Positions 16,762 to 27,377 of a stretch of DNA of 64,000 nt are shown piece after piece; position 1 is the stretch's first letter, and every line of letters begins with the position of its first letter. A model generated the notes under the pieces. It was not told where the DNA came from. It saw nothing but the letters and a program-made list of their open reading frames with translations, and made no database searches. The translations under genes were made by a program, and so were the position numbers. This DNA is from Eubacterium sp. AF16-48. GTDB taxonomy: Bacteria; Bacillota; Clostridia; Lachnospirales; Lachnospiraceae. The stretch is taken from NCBI RefSeq assembly GCF_003479405.1, contig NZ_QUHB01000004.1, positions 1 through 64,000 of the forward strand, written 5' to 3'.

Positions 16762-19077
16762 ATGTCAGAAAATACTTTTAAAATACCGGTTATACCTCTT
16801 AGGGGGCTTACCATATTGCCGGGAACGACAGTTCATTTTGACATTAGTAGAAAATCATCAATTGCTGCCGCAAATGCTGCTATGATGCAGGGACAGCGAT
16901 TGTTTGTTACAGCACAGAAAGACCCGGTGGAATCAACACCGGGTTTTGATGGAATATACAAAATAGGTACTGTTGTATTAATAAAGCAACTTAATAAATT
17001 GCCGGATGGAATTACAAGTGTAATGGTAGAGGCAAAGAATAAAGCTGAAATTCTCACATTATATGAAGATGGGAAATATTTTGAGGGAGATATAAAGGAA
17101 ATTCCACAGGAGGAAAATCTTTTATCTGAAAACGAGGAAGAGGCCTTTGTAAGAGAATTAAAAGAAACCATAAGAAAATATGATGCAACAAACCATGGGC
17201 TGACGGAACAGGGAATAAGAAATGTTATGAGAATAAATAATCTGTCAACTCTTATGGAACAGTTACTTTTAAGAATAAAAGTAGATTTTAGAGTAAAGCA
17301 GGAATATTTGGAAAAAAATGACTTAGTGTCTAAATTTGAGACAGTTATGTCATTTTTAAGAAAAGAAAATGAAATCGGACAAATAAGAGCTGATATAATT
17401 GAGAAGGTTAAAGAGAGACTTGACAAAAGTCAGCGTGAACATATTTTAAGAGAACAGATTCAGGTTATAAAAGAAGAATTAGGGGAAGATTTCTCTGCAG
17501 ATGCAGATGAATTGCAGGGAAAAATAGAGAAGCTTAACGCATCTGATGAAGTGAAGGAAAAGTTAATGAAGGAACTTTCAAGGTACAGAATGTTTGGTGG
17601 AAATGCACCGGAAGCTAATGTAATAAGAACATACATTGACACAATGCTGGATATGCCTTGGAATAATCAGACAGTGGAAAACCCTGATTTGACTAATGCA
17701 CAGGAAATCTTAGACAGAGATCATTACGGACTTAAAAAAGTAAAAGAAAGAGTTCTGGAGTTTTTGGCAGTGAGAAATTTAACGGAGGCTAAAGGCACAA
17801 GTCCCATTATTTGTCTTATAGGACCTCCGGGAACAGGAAAAACATCTATAGCTCACTCAATTGCAGAAGCTTTAAACAAAAAATATGTTAGAATAAGCTT
17901 AGGTGGCGTGGACGACGAATCGGAAATCAGAGGACACAGAAAAACATATGTGGGAGCAATGCCGGGAAGAATAGCAAAGGGACTTAAAATGGCAGGCAGT
18001 GCTAATCCATTAATGCTGTTTGACGAAATAGACAAAATGGGAAGAGGTTATCACGGAGATCCGGCTTCAGCCCTTCTTGAGGTTATGGATTCAGAACAAA
18101 ATTCATCTTTTAGGGATAATTATTTGGAAGTTCCCCTTGATTTGTCAAAGGTATTATTTATCGCCACGGCAAATGATATAAATACCATACCGGAGCCTTT
18201 AATTGACAGAATGGAAATGATTGAAGTTGAAGGTTATACTGAAAATGAGAAGTTCCACATTGCAAAAGAACATCTGATTAAGAAGGCATATGAGAAAAAT
18301 GGAATAAAAAGGTCAAATCTTTCCATAACAGATGAGGCCATAAACAGTATTATAAGATTTTACACAAGGGAAGCCGGTGTAAGACAGCTGCAAAGGGAAC
18401 TGGAAGAAATATGCAGAAAAGCAGCAAGAGATATAGTTCAAAATAATAAAAAGCATTTAAAGGTTACATCAAAAAATATTGAAAAATATCTTGGAAGAAA
18501 GAAATTCGATGAAGATTTGGCAAATGAGTCAGATGATATAGGAATAGTAAGAGGTCTTGCCTGGACGGCTGTAGGTGGAACTACCCTTCAGATAGAAGTA
18601 AATACAATGCCGGGAAAGGGAGAACTTAAGCTTACGGGACAGCTTGGTGATGTTATGAAGGAGTCTGCTGTAATTGCACTGAGCTATGTTAGAAGTATTG
18701 CAGCGGATTATGGTGTGGATAAGGAATTCTTTAGTGAGAATGATATACATATTCACGTTCCGGAAGGGGCAGTGCCAAAGGATGGACCATCAGCCGGAAT
18801 TACCATGGCAACGGCTATTTTGTCAGCTGTGTCAGGTATTAAGGTAAAATGTAAGGTGGCAATGACAGGAGAAATTAATCTTCGTGGAAATGTTATGCCA
18901 ATAGGAGGATTAAAAGAGAAGCTTTTGGCTGCTAAAAATGCAGGTATTAAGAAGGTTTTAGTCCCTAAAAAGAATGAACCTATGGTAAAGGAGATTTCAG
19001 AGGAAATAACTTCAGGTCTGAAAATTGTATATGTAAGTCATATGAGTGAAGTTATTAAGGAGGCTCTGAGCAGGTAA
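16762..19077 (+). CDS. lon: ATP-dependent protease La (Lon)
   Basis: LonA-type protease: an N-terminal substrate-binding domain (VIPLRGLTILPGTTVHFDI), coiled coil, AAA+ domain with Walker A GPPGTGKTSIAHS and Walker B MLFDEIDK, and a C-terminal Ser-Lys peptidase with Ser677 in PKDGPSAGITMA. Length (771) is typical. It degrades misfolded and regulatory proteins in the cytoplasm. It lies between clpX and ysxC with very short gaps, indicating one transcription unit. Confidence 0.98.
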   Translation: MSENTFKIPVIPLRGLTILPGTTVHFDISRKSSIAAANAAMMQGQRLFVTAQKDPVESTPGFDGIYKIGTVVLIKQLNKLPDGITSVMVEAKNKAEILTLYEDGKYFEGDIKEIPQEENLLSENEEEAFVRELKETIRKYDATNHGLTEQGIRNVMRINNLSTLMEQLLLRIKVDFRVKQEYLEKNDLVSKFETVMSFLRKENEIGQIRADIIEKVKERLDKSQREHILREQIQVIKEELGEDFSADADELQGKIEKLNASDEVKEKLMKELSRYRMFGGNAPEANVIRTYIDTMLDMPWNNQTVENPDLTNAQEILDRDHYGLKKVKERVLEFLAVRNLTEAKGTSPIICLIGPPGTGKTSIAHSIAEALNKKYVRISLGGVDDESEIRGHRKTYVGAMPGRIAKGLKMAGSANPLMLFDEIDKMGRGYHGDPASALLEVMDSEQNSSFRDNYLEVPLDLSKVLFIATANDINTIPEPLIDRMEMIEVEGYTENEKFHIAKEHLIKKAYEKNGIKRSNLSITDEAINSIIRFYTREAGVRQLQRELEEICRKAARDIVQNNKKHLKVTSKNIEKYLGRKKFDEDLANESDDIGIVRGLAWTAVGGTTLQIEVNTMPGKGELKLTGQLGDVMKESAVIALSYVRSIAADYGVDKEFFSENDIHIHVPEGAVPKDGPSAGITMATAILSAVSGIKVKCKVAMTGEINLRGNVMPIGGLKEKLLAAKNAGIKKVLVPKKNEPMVKEISEEITSGLKIVYVSHMSEVIKEALSR

Positions 19078-19081
19078 ATAT

Positions 19082-19669
19082 ATGGTTATAAAAAATGTTA
19101 GTTTAGAGACGGTATGTGGAATTACAAGTCCTCTGCCACAAAATAATATGCCGGAGATTGCCTTTGCAGGTAAGTCAAATGTAGGAAAATCATCACTGAT
19201 AAACAGTCTTGTAAATAGGAAGGCATTAGCAAGAACATCATCCCAGCCGGGAAAAACACAGACAATTAATTTCTATAATGTTAATGAGGAAATGTATTTT
19301 GTGGATTTACCGGGGTACGGGTATGCCAGTGTGTCAAAGGAAGTAAAGGAAAAATGGGGTGTAATGATAGAAAACTATCTTCATACTTCGGATATGTTAA
19401 AAGCAGTTTTTCTTTTAATAGATATAAGACACGAGCCGTCAGCTAATGACATAAATATGTACCAGTGGATATTAGCCAATGGATATGAACCAATAATAAT
19501 TGCAACAAAGCTTGACAAAATAAAGAGAAGCCAGATACAAAAGCATGTTAAAATGATAAGGACAGGCTTAAACGTAGTAGGTGGAACAAAGATACTACCA
19601 TTTTCGGCTCAGACAAAGCAGGGAAAAGATGAAATTCTTGATTTGATTGAAGAAATAACAAGGAGTTAG
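19082..19669 (+). CDS. ysxC: Ribosome biogenesis GTP-binding protein YsxC/EngB
   Basis: Small TRAFAC-class GTPase needed for 50S subunit assembly. G1 is AGKSNVGKSSL, G3 is DLPGYGYA, and G4 is TKLDK. Length (195) is standard. The start lies four bases after the lon stop, the usual Firmicute pairing. Confidence 0.97.
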   Translation: MVIKNVSLETVCGITSPLPQNNMPEIAFAGKSNVGKSSLINSLVNRKALARTSSQPGKTQTINFYNVNEEMYFVDLPGYGYASVSKEVKEKWGVMIENYLHTSDMLKAVFLLIDIRHEPSANDINMYQWILANGYEPIIIATKLDKIKRSQIQKHVKMIRTGLNVVGGTKILPFSAQTKQGKDEILDLIEEITRS

Positions 19670-19671
19670 AA

Positions 19672-20193
19672 ATGGCATTAGAACCGGAAACTTTATATAA
19701 ATTAATTATAATGCATATGCTTAATAAGGTGGATTTCCCACTGACTAATACCCAGATTGCCCAGTTCTTTCTGGAGAATGAGTACACAACTTATTTTTCC
19801 GTTCAGCGTTCCATTAATGAGTTAATAGAAAACGGATTTGTGTTTTTAAATGTTAATAGAAATACATCTTATTATCATTTAACTTCCGAGGGAAGGGAAA
19901 GTCTTAAGTTTTTTGAGAATAAAATTCCCAACCAGATAGTTGATGATGTGGATATGTTCCTTATTGAGAATAAATATGAATTAAGAAATGAGGCAGGAAC
20001 CGTTTCGGATTATTACAGGGCTGCAAATGGAGATTATATTGTACATTGTCAGGTAAAAGAAGGAGACAGTACATTAATTGAACTTAATATTGCAACTCCT
20101 GATAAGGATATTGCCTCAAAAATGTGTGCAAATTGGCAGGACAAGGACACCAGCCAGAAAATATATCAATATGTATTAGATAATCTGACGTAA
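19672..20193 (+). CDS. DUF4364-like winged-helix protein
   Basis: A 173-residue cytoplasmic protein with an N-terminal winged-helix region (residues about 5-75: LYKLIIMHMLNKV, TNTQIAQFFLE, VQRSINELIENGFV) and an alpha/beta C-terminal half. It resembles the clostridial DUF4364 family, often found close to ysxC/lepA. It is probably a DNA-binding regulator but no target is known. It starts two bases after the ysxC stop and has a GGAG site inside the end of that gene, so the two are translationally linked. Confidence 0.75.
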   Translation: MALEPETLYKLIIMHMLNKVDFPLTNTQIAQFFLENEYTTYFSVQRSINELIENGFVFLNVNRNTSYYHLTSEGRESLKFFENKIPNQIVDDVDMFLIENKYELRNEAGTVSDYYRAANGDYIVHCQVKEGDSTLIELNIATPDKDIASKMCANWQDKDTSQKIYQYVLDNLT

Positions 20194-20253
20194 TAATTTC
20201 ACATAAAGGTAAAGTCAGTTTAACAGCAAAATAAACAAGAGATGGAGGAAAAT

Positions 20254-22068
20254 ATGTCGCATATAGATCAGAGTAAAATAAGAAATTTTTGCATTATTGC
20301 TCATATTGATCACGGAAAATCTACTTTGGCAGACCGTATAATAGAGATGACAGGGCTTCTTACAAACAGGGAAATGCAGGCTCAGGTTCTTGATAATATG
20401 GACTTAGAAAGAGAACGTGGAATAACAATAAAATCTCAGGCAGTTCGTACTGTTTATAAGGCTAAAGACGGTGAGGAATATATTTTTAATCTTATTGATA
20501 CACCGGGCCATGTGGATTTTAATTACGAGGTATCACGAAGCTTAGCAGCCTGTGATGGTGCAGTATTGGTAGTTGATGCGGCACAGGGTGTGGAAGCACA
20601 GACTCTGGCAAATGTTTATCTTGCATTAGACCATGACCTAGAGGTTTTTCCGGTAATAAACAAAATTGACCTTCCATCAGCTGACCCGGATAGGGTAAAG
20701 GCGGAAATAGAGGATGTTATAGGACTTGATGCAGAGGATGCACCACTTATTTCAGCCAAAACAGGACTTAACTGTGGTGAGGTTTTAGAGGCAATTGTTA
20801 AGAATATTCCGGCACCGGAGGGAAATCCGGAGGCTCCCCTTAAAGCACTTATTTTTGACAGCTTATATGATTCATACAAGGGAGTTATTGTATTTTGCCG
20901 AATAAAAGAGGGTACCGTAAAGCCGGGAATGAATATAAAAATGATGGCAACAGGAGCTAAAGCAAATGTTGTGGAAGTAGGATATTTTGGAGCAGGTCAG
21001 TTTATAGCCTGTGATGAATTATCAGCAGGAATGGTTGGATATATTACGGCAAGTATAAAAAATGTCCGTGATACCAAGGTTGGTGATACCGTAACTGATG
21101 CAGACAGACCATGTGATGAGCCACTTCCGGGATATAAGGAAGTTAATTCAATGGTTTACTGTGGTGTATATCCGGCAGATGGAGCCAAATATCCTGATTT
21201 AAGAGATGCTTTGGAAAAACTTCAGCTAAATGATGCATCCCTTAAATACGAACCGGAAACATCAATAGCCTTAGGATTTGGTTTCAGATGTGGATTCTTA
21301 GGACTTCTTCATCTTGAAATTGTTCAGGAGAGACTAGAGAGGGAATACGGACTTGATTTGGTAACTACGGCACCGTCAGTTATTTATAAGGTATACAAGG
21401 AAAATGGGGAGTTAATAGAACTTACCAACCCAACTAATTTGCCGGATCCAAGTGAAATAGAACATATGGAGGAACCTATTGTAAGTGCCGAAATAATGGT
21501 AACTACAGAGTTTATAGGCTCTATTATGGAATTGTGTCAGCAAAGACGTGGACGATATATAGGAATGGAGTATGTGGAAGGTTCAAGAGCACTTCTTAAA
21601 TATGATATTCCGTTAAATGAAATAATATATGATTTCTTTGATGCATTAAAATCCCGCTCAAGAGGGTATGCCTCATTCGATTATGAATTAAAAGGATATG
21701 AAACAGCTAAGTTAGTTAAGCTTGACATTCTTATAAATAAGGAAGAGGTGGATGCACTATCCTTTATAGTTCCGGAGGCTTCAGCATATGAGCGTGGCAG
21801 AAAAATGTGCGAGAAACTGAAGAATGAAATTCCAAGACAGCTTTTTGAAGTACCGATTCAGGCAGCAGTAGGAAGTAAAGTTATTGCAAGAGAAACAGTT
21901 AAGGCAATGAGAAAAGACGTGCTTGCTAAATGTTATGGTGGCGATATTTCAAGAAAGAAAAAGCTGTTAGAAAAGCAGAAGGAAGGAAAGAAACGTATGC
22001 GCCAGGTTGGAAATGTGGAAATACCACAGTCAGCATTTATGGCGGTTTTGAAATTAGATGAGGAGTAA
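20254..22068 (+). CDS. lepA: Elongation factor 4 (LepA)
   Basis: Translational GTPase that acts on stalled or mistranslocated ribosomes and in 30S biogenesis. G1 is [10 protein letters not shown]3 DTPGHVDF, G4 NKIDLP. The LepA-specific C-terminal domain ends with [18 protein letters not shown], a family hallmark. I prefer ATG 20254, with GGAGG six bases upstream, over an in-frame ATG at 20242. Length (604) is standard. Its stop overlaps the start of the next gene by one base (TAATG). Confidence 0.98.
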   Translation: MSHIDQSKIRNFCIIAHIDHGKSTLADRIIEMTGLLTNREMQAQVLDNMDLERERGITIKSQAVRTVYKAKDGEEYIFNLIDTPGHVDFNYEVSRSLAACDGAVLVVDAAQGVEAQTLANVYLALDHDLEVFPVINKIDLPSADPDRVKAEIEDVIGLDAEDAPLISAKTGLNCGEVLEAIVKNIPAPEGNPEAPLKALIFDSLYDSYKGVIVFCRIKEGTVKPGMNIKMMATGAKANVVEVGYFGAGQFIACDELSAGMVGYITASIKNVRDTKVGDTVTDADRPCDEPLPGYKEVNSMVYCGVYPADGAKYPDLRDALEKLQLNDASLKYEPETSIALGFGFRCGFLGLLHLEIVQERLEREYGLDLVTTAPSVIYKVYKENGELIELTNPTNLPDPSEIEHMEEPIVSAEIMVTTEFIGSIMELCQQRRGRYIGMEYVEGSRALLKYDIPLNEIIYDFFDALKSRSRGYASFDYELKGYETAKLVKLDILINKEEVDALSFIVPEASAYERGRKMCEKLKNEIPRQLFEVPIQAAVGSKVIARETVKAMRKDVLAKCYGGDISRKKKLLEKQKEGKKRMRQVGNVEIPQSAFMAVLKLDEE

Positions 22069-23156
22069 TGTACTATAAGAAGATAATATCATACTGCACA
22101 GTTTTATTGTTTACAGTAATTATATCTGCTAATGTAAACACATTAACTTATGCCAAAAGCATTAAAGCCGAAACACCAAAGAATGTTGTAGTTAAAAGGT
22201 ATATTACAACAGCATTAAAAATTAAATGGAGTAAGGTAAAAAAAGCCGATGGTTATAGGATATACAGATATAGCAGTAAAAAGAAAAAATATGTCAGTAT
22301 AAAGACGGTTTTTAATAATGAAAAGACCTGTTGGATTGACAAAAAATTAAAAGTCCATAAAGTGTATAAATACAAAGTGTCATCTTTTAAAGTACACAAA
22401 GGGAAGAAAAAGTTTAGTAAAAAATCCTACCGGGTGTCAGGGAGAACCTATAGAATTAATGACCGATTAGTAAATGCCGGAGAAGTATTTATTTTGGGAA
22501 ATAGTCCTATTAGTATAGGACTATGTAGCGAAAATGAGTATCAGGTATTCATTAATCCTGACAGAAAGGTTAAAAATAAAAAGGCAAAACCGTTTTCTAA
22601 AGAAGTTATATGGAGTAGCAGTGATATTTCTCTAGTGAAGGTAAATAAGATGGGGAAAATTACTTCCTTTGATAAAGAAGGAACGTGCTATGTTTATTTA
22701 AGGGCACACAATGGGGTGCAAAAAAGGATTAAAGTTAAAGTAGTTAATTTTGCAAATCCAAAGAGTTTTTCGGGTTATGAGGGAAACGATTCTTATGTAA
22801 ACGAGTTATTGCTCAATTATAAAAAGGAAGTATGCAATATTGCAACTTATTTCACGGTACATACAAAGCAGGGTGTAAACGGATGTATAAAAAGTGATGA
22901 CGATGGAAATATTGTAGGAATCCCGGATATGGAGAACATTTCAGCAATTCAAAATGATATCAACAAATTGTTGACACAGTTTCCCCTTGTAATAAAAATA
23001 TATTATAATGGGGAAGGAGCAGTAAAATTTAAACTGTGCTTTAATGCAGCAGGAACTTCATATAGAGATATCATTTATGATAAAAATAATGAATATGAGG
23101 AGTCGCCACAGCAGATTGCACCCCATTGGGTATTACGAAGGTCACCGGGGCGCTAA
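22068..23156 (+). CDS. Secreted protein with fibronectin-like and bacterial Ig-like domains
   Basis: A signal peptide (YKKIISYCTVLLFTVIISAN... to TYAKS) precedes a lysine/tyrosine-rich fibronectin-III-like module (about residues 35-120, ADGYRIYRYSSKKKKY) and a bacterial Ig-like (Big-2 type) module (about 125-225, VIWSSSDISLVKVNKMGKI). The last 130 residues match nothing I know. No sortase motif or transmembrane anchor is seen, so it is probably secreted. The lepA stop overlaps its start by one base, suggesting translational coupling, though the lepA operon context says nothing about its job. The module style resembles the GH25 protein at 851-2101. Confidence 0.75.
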   Translation: MYYKKIISYCTVLLFTVIISANVNTLTYAKSIKAETPKNVVVKRYITTALKIKWSKVKKADGYRIYRYSSKKKKYVSIKTVFNNEKTCWIDKKLKVHKVYKYKVSSFKVHKGKKKFSKKSYRVSGRTYRINDRLVNAGEVFILGNSPISIGLCSENEYQVFINPDRKVKNKKAKPFSKEVIWSSSDISLVKVNKMGKITSFDKEGTCYVYLRAHNGVQKRIKVKVVNFANPKSFSGYEGNDSYVNELLLNYKKEVCNIATYFTVHTKQGVNGCIKSDDDGNIVGIPDMENISAIQNDINKLLTQFPLVIKIYYNGEGAVKFKLCFNAAGTSYRDIIYDKNNEYEESPQQIAPHWVLRRSPGR

Positions 23157-23213
23157 ATCAGTTTATTACAAGAAAATCAAAATGGTCTCTTATACAGAAA
23201 GGCAATTATAATT

Positions 23214-24440
23214 ATGGATAAATTAGAAATATATGTTCATATACCCTTTTGTGCTAAGAAGTGCGATTATTGTGACTTTTTATCTATGAGAGGGGATTCG
23301 GTAACTAAAAGAGAGTATGTTTCTGCATTAATTAATGAAATTAAATTAAGTAAGGATAGAATGGAAGGGTACCTTGTCGATACAATATTTATCGGTGGAG
23401 GTACTCCTTCCATATTAGAAGGAAAATATATTGGAGAAATAATGGATGCCATAAGACAAAACTGTGTGGTGGATGAGAATGCAGAAATTACCATTGAATG
23501 TAACCCGGGAACTCTTGATAAGTATAAATTGAAATACTATAAGGATTTAGGGATAAACAGAATAAGTATAGGTTTGCAGTCAGCTAATGATGATGAACTT
23601 ATGGCAATTGGAAGAATACACAATTTTGATAAGTTTTTGGAAAGTTATAAGTTAGCCAGAGAGGCAGGATTTTCTAATATAAATGTAGATATAATGAGTG
23701 CACTTCCGGGACAAAGCATTGAAAGCTATAGAGAGACTCTTAAAAAAGTGACAGACTTAAATCCTGAACATATTTCTGCTTACAGTCTTATTGTGGAGGA
23801 GGAAACCCCGCTTTATGACAGGGTGGAGGCAGCAGAGAATGCAGGATATAGCATATTACCTGATGAGGATACGGAGCGGGAAATGTACTATGAAACCGGA
23901 AAATTCCTAAAGGATTCAGGTTATATGAGATATGAAATATCTAACTACAGCAAGGTGGGATATGAATGCAGGCATAATATAGGATATTGGAAACGAAAGG
24001 ATTATCTGGGATTTGGATTAGGGGCGGCATCGTTATATAAAAATACCAGATATAGCAACATCGCAGGTTTAAGTCAGTACATTTCTGTTATGTCAGGTGG
24101 CAATTTGGAGGAGAATGAAAATTTCTGGGGAGAGACTATTTATCAGGATGATATATGGGATATTCAGGAAGACCCTCTTACTGTGATTCAGGGAAAAATC
24201 CAGAAACTTAGCAATAAAGATATGATGGAAGAATTTATGTTTTTGGGACTGAGAATGATGGAGGGAATATCTGTGGATGAATTTGAAGAAAAATTTGGAA
24301 GAAAATTTGAGACAGTTTATGGTAATGTGGCAGATAAGTTAATAAGTCAGGGATTATTAAAGAAAAATGATAATAGGATAATGCTTACAGACAGGGGAAT
24401 AGATGTAAGTAATTATGCAATGTCTGAATTTTTACTGTAG
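23214..24440 (+). CDS. hemW: Radical SAM heme chaperone HemW-like protein
   Basis: Formerly annotated as oxygen-independent coproporphyrinogen oxidase HemN. The radical-SAM cluster motif is FCAKKCDYCDF (CX3CX2C) near residue 12, followed by GGGTP and the HemN_C domain at the C-terminus. HemW binds heme and delivers it to proteins; true HemN has a different CX3CX2CXC pattern. Position behind lepA is the classic Firmicute arrangement (lepA-hemW). The ribosome binding site is weak. The response regulator begins eight bases after its stop. Confidence 0.93.
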   Translation: MDKLEIYVHIPFCAKKCDYCDFLSMRGDSVTKREYVSALINEIKLSKDRMEGYLVDTIFIGGGTPSILEGKYIGEIMDAIRQNCVVDENAEITIECNPGTLDKYKLKYYKDLGINRISIGLQSANDDELMAIGRIHNFDKFLESYKLAREAGFSNINVDIMSALPGQSIESYRETLKKVTDLNPEHISAYSLIVEEETPLYDRVEAAENAGYSILPDEDTEREMYYETGKFLKDSGYMRYEISNYSKVGYECRHNIGYWKRKDYLGFGLGAASLYKNTRYSNIAGLSQYISVMSGGNLEENENFWGETIYQDDIWDIQEDPLTVIQGKIQKLSNKDMMEEFMFLGLRMMEGISVDEFEEKFGRKFETVYGNVADKLISQGLLKKNDNRIMLTDRGIDVSNYAMSEFLL

Positions 24441-24448
24441 GAGGCTCT

Positions 24449-25102
24449 ATGAACAAAATACTGGTAGTTGAAGATGATGAAAGTATTGCAAAAATGATAG
24501 AAGTTACGCTGGATATGGGAAATTATTCCTGCGATAAAGTGTATGACGGAATAGCTGCAAAGGAAAAAATAGAAAATAATAAGTATTCCCTTATTCTTTT
24601 AGATGTCATGCTTCCGGGAATAGACGGCTTCTCCTTAATGAAGTATATAAAACCCTTAAAAATTCCAACTATATTTATAACTGCAAAACAGGATGTAGTG
24701 GACAGGGTTCACGGACTTAAGTTAGGGGCGGAGGATTACATACTAAAACCTTTTGAGGCAATGGAACTTTTAGCCAGAGTGGAAGTGGTTTTAAGAAGAT
24801 ATCATAATGAAGAGGATGTAATTGAATACCACGATATTAAGGCAGATATTACTAAACATCAGGTAACCTGTAATGATGAAATTATTAATCTTACTCCAAA
24901 AGAGTTTGATATTTTAGTGTTTTTCTTAAAGCATAAGGATATTGTTATAAGGAAAGAGCGGTTAATGGCAGAAATATGGGGATATGATTTTGTGGGAGAA
25001 ACAAGAACAGTGGATACCCATGTGCAGCAGGTAAGAAAGAAAATGAAATTAAAAGAAAAATTAGTTACTATTCCAAAGGTAGGATACTGCCTGTACAGTT
25101 AA
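24449..25102 (+). CDS. OmpR-family response regulator
   Basis: Receiver domain with the acidic pocket (E8, D9, D10), phospho-acceptor Asp52 in LILLDVMLPG, Thr in FITAKQD and Lys in ILKPFEA, followed by a winged-helix DNA-binding domain (LTPKEFDILVFFL ... TVDTHVQQVRKKM). It is a standard 217-residue OmpR/PhoB type. The kinase gene follows 17 bases later, so the pair forms a two-component system; the signal is unknown. Confidence 0.95.
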   Translation: MNKILVVEDDESIAKMIEVTLDMGNYSCDKVYDGIAAKEKIENNKYSLILLDVMLPGIDGFSLMKYIKPLKIPTIFITAKQDVVDRVHGLKLGAEDYILKPFEAMELLARVEVVLRRYHNEEDVIEYHDIKADITKHQVTCNDEIINLTPKEFDILVFFLKHKDIVIRKERLMAEIWGYDFVGETRTVDTHVQQVRKKMKLKEKLVTIPKVGYCLYS

Positions 25103-25119
25103 ATCAATAGGAGTGGCAT

Positions 25120-26544
25120 ATGAAGATATGGCAGAGAATATTTATAGTGACAATGTTCATTGTTACGGTTTTTACACTGGCAATGGGACTTTTACTAATT
25201 GGAAACCAGTATAAATATCAGATAGATGCAGAAATAAATAATTCCAAAAAGTTCCACGAAAATGTTATGGCATCAGTAAATGTTGAAGTGCAACGACAGA
25301 TGCAGGAAAAAACCAAATCGATTTTAAGTGATCACGAATTTTTAGAGGCATATAAAGCCGCCTATGAAAGATTTGAGGATTTAGGTTATGGGTTGAAATT
25401 AAGTATGGACGGGGAAAACATAATGAATAACTATGACTTCTCAGATGACATAGTTAATAAGAATATGATTAAACAGGAAAGATATGCAGGATATGAAATA
25501 GTACACAAAAGTGATTATTATTTTCTTATAATGGAATCTGAAAACAGTATTTATGGCAGAAAAATAAAATGCGACACGGAGTATGATATTACACATATTT
25601 ACGGGGCTTATTTTGCTCAAAGGGACAGGCTGAAGGTACTTACCATAGTATTTTCCCTGCTTTCGGGAATTATTCTTTTAGTAACTATCAGATTTTTACT
25701 TAGACCTGTAAAAAAACTTCAATGGGGAATACATAGTATATCTGACGGAGATTATGGAAGACAGCTTGAGGTAAAGGGGAATAATGAAATTACAGAGCTT
25801 ACAAAAGATGTTAATCAGATGTCCGAAAAAATAGCAGATGATAACAGGGCAAAGGAAGAAATGATAGAAAGCAGGCAGGTATTTATTGACAACATGGCTC
25901 ATGAAATGAAAACTCCTCTGACTGCAATTTTAGGATTTTCGGATATACTGACTATTAAGCAGAATCTTACGGAAGAACAGATAAAGGAATATTCAGGGTA
26001 TATTTATAAAGAGGCATTAAGGTTAAAAACAATGTCAGGGAAGCTAATGGAATTAGCACAAATAGAAGAAAAAAACGTGAAGGGTGAATGTGTTGATATA
26101 GGCAATATTCTGGATGAAGTAATATTATCGGAACAAATTGTTTTGGAAAAAAGTAATATAAAGATAAATAAAAAGATTGTAAATAAAAATGTTATGGTTG
26201 ATAAGGATTTAATTAAATCTGTTTTTTATAACATTTTAGATAATGGCGCTAAGGCTACCACGCAAAATGGTGAAATGGATGTAAGTATGTCTGTGGAAAA
26301 TAATAAGGTTGTAATAAAGATTCAGGATTATGGCATAGGGATTCCGAAGGAAGATGTAAAGAAGGTTATGGAACCGTTTTATATGGTAGACAAATCACGA
26401 ACACGAAAAAGTGGTGGGGCAGGTTTAGGTCTTGCACTGTGTAAAAAGATTATTGAATTAAGTAATGGTGAAATAGAAATATCCAGTGACATAGGTAAGG
26501 GCTGCCTTGTTACAGTAACACTTCCTGTTTATGATTTAGATTGA
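25120..26544 (+). CDS. Sensor histidine kinase
   Basis: Two transmembrane helices (about residues 7-27 and 173-192) flank an extracytoplasmic sensor domain of about 145 residues with no family I recognise. A HAMP linker follows, then the dimerisation box with phospho-acceptor His261 in NMAHEMKTPLTAI, and the ATPase with N-box DNGAKAT, G1 DYGIGIP and G2 GGAGLGLAL. It phosphorylates the regulator encoded just upstream. The next gene, a membrane-anchored protein, starts 13 bases later and may modulate the sensor. Confidence 0.95.
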   Translation: MKIWQRIFIVTMFIVTVFTLAMGLLLIGNQYKYQIDAEINNSKKFHENVMASVNVEVQRQMQEKTKSILSDHEFLEAYKAAYERFEDLGYGLKLSMDGENIMNNYDFSDDIVNKNMIKQERYAGYEIVHKSDYYFLIMESENSIYGRKIKCDTEYDITHIYGAYFAQRDRLKVLTIVFSLLSGIILLVTIRFLLRPVKKLQWGIHSISDGDYGRQLEVKGNNEITELTKDVNQMSEKIADDNRAKEEMIESRQVFIDNMAHEMKTPLTAILGFSDILTIKQNLTEEQIKEYSGYIYKEALRLKTMSGKLMELAQIEEKNVKGECVDIGNILDEVILSEQIVLEKSNIKINKKIVNKNVMVDKDLIKSVFYNILDNGAKATTQNGEMDVSMSVENNKVVIKIQDYGIGIPKEDVKKVMEPFYMVDKSRTRKSGGAGLGLALCKKIIELSNGEIEISSDIGKGCLVTVTLPVYDLD

Positions 26545-26557
26545 TGAGGTTAAATAT

Positions 26558-27262
26558 ATGAAAAAGAATATATCGAATATAGTTACAATCTTAGCAGCAC
26601 TGATAATAGTGGTAGCAGGTGTTGAAGCTATAAATATATATGCATCCCATGAAGAAAAAACAAGAATTAACAAGGTTGGAAGCACATTTTTACAGTTAGA
26701 TAATGACATCAGCTTAGAGCGTAAGGTTTTTAACAGTGAATGCATTATAACCGGTAGCTATAAAGAAGTTAAGAATTTTAATAAGTTCAGTGCCATAACA
26801 GATGAGATTATAAAGGAATATGCTATGGATACCCGGACTGAAAAAACAGGTTATACCAATGGTGACAGCTACATTATTAAGTTAAAGGATAATTCTCAGG
26901 AAATTAATGTTTTTATCAATGAAAAAAACAGGGCAATAGAGTTTCAAAAAAGTATGGTGGAAATCAATAATGCAGGTGAAAGGGAAGAGGGATTTGTAAA
27001 AGTACAGGACGACAGAGACAGCACCGGCTCAGAGCTTTATTCTCTGATAAATGCAATACTTAAGGGATGTATAAAAGAAAATATGGTATCACCTAAATTG
27101 GATACCATAAAGAAAATAATGGGTGACTTCAATGGGGAAGAAATTTTCTGGCATGGTGATAAATTTTATATTCCTTTTAGAAATAATGAAAAGTATATTG
27201 TGATAATGTATGATTACAAAAATAAGGAATATTGTGGTGGAAAGTTAGTTTTAGGAGAATAA
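26558..27262 (+). CDS. Membrane-anchored extracytoplasmic protein of unknown function
   Basis: One N-terminal transmembrane helix or signal anchor (about residues 5-25) and about 205 extracytoplasmic residues of alpha/beta character with no motif I recognise. It is the third gene of the two-component operon and ends at a terminator, so it may be a sensor partner or a target of the system. This is inference from position only. Confidence 0.65.
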   Translation: MKKNISNIVTILAALIIVVAGVEAINIYASHEEKTRINKVGSTFLQLDNDISLERKVFNSECIITGSYKEVKNFNKFSAITDEIIKEYAMDTRTEKTGYTNGDSYIIKLKDNSQEINVFINEKNRAIEFQKSMVEINNAGEREEGFVKVQDDRDSTGSELYSLINAILKGCIKENMVSPKLDTIKKIMGDFNGEEIFWHGDKFYIPFRNNEKYIVIMYDYKNKEYCGGKLVLGE

Positions 27263-27267
27263 GAGAA

Positions 27268-27313
27268 GGCTCTAATTTTTGCAAAAATTTTGCATTTTTT
27301 TAGAGCTTTTTTT
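27268..27313 (+). terminator. Terminator of the two-component operon
   Basis: GCTCTAA pairs with TTAGAGC; an inner TGCAAAA/TTTTGCA stem extends the hairpin, and a run of seven T residues follows. Confidence 0.8.
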
Positions 27314-27377
27314 AATGCCGGCATATTACCATATAAGTGTTAAAGAAATCGCATAATTGATTTTATAAGGAGGAATT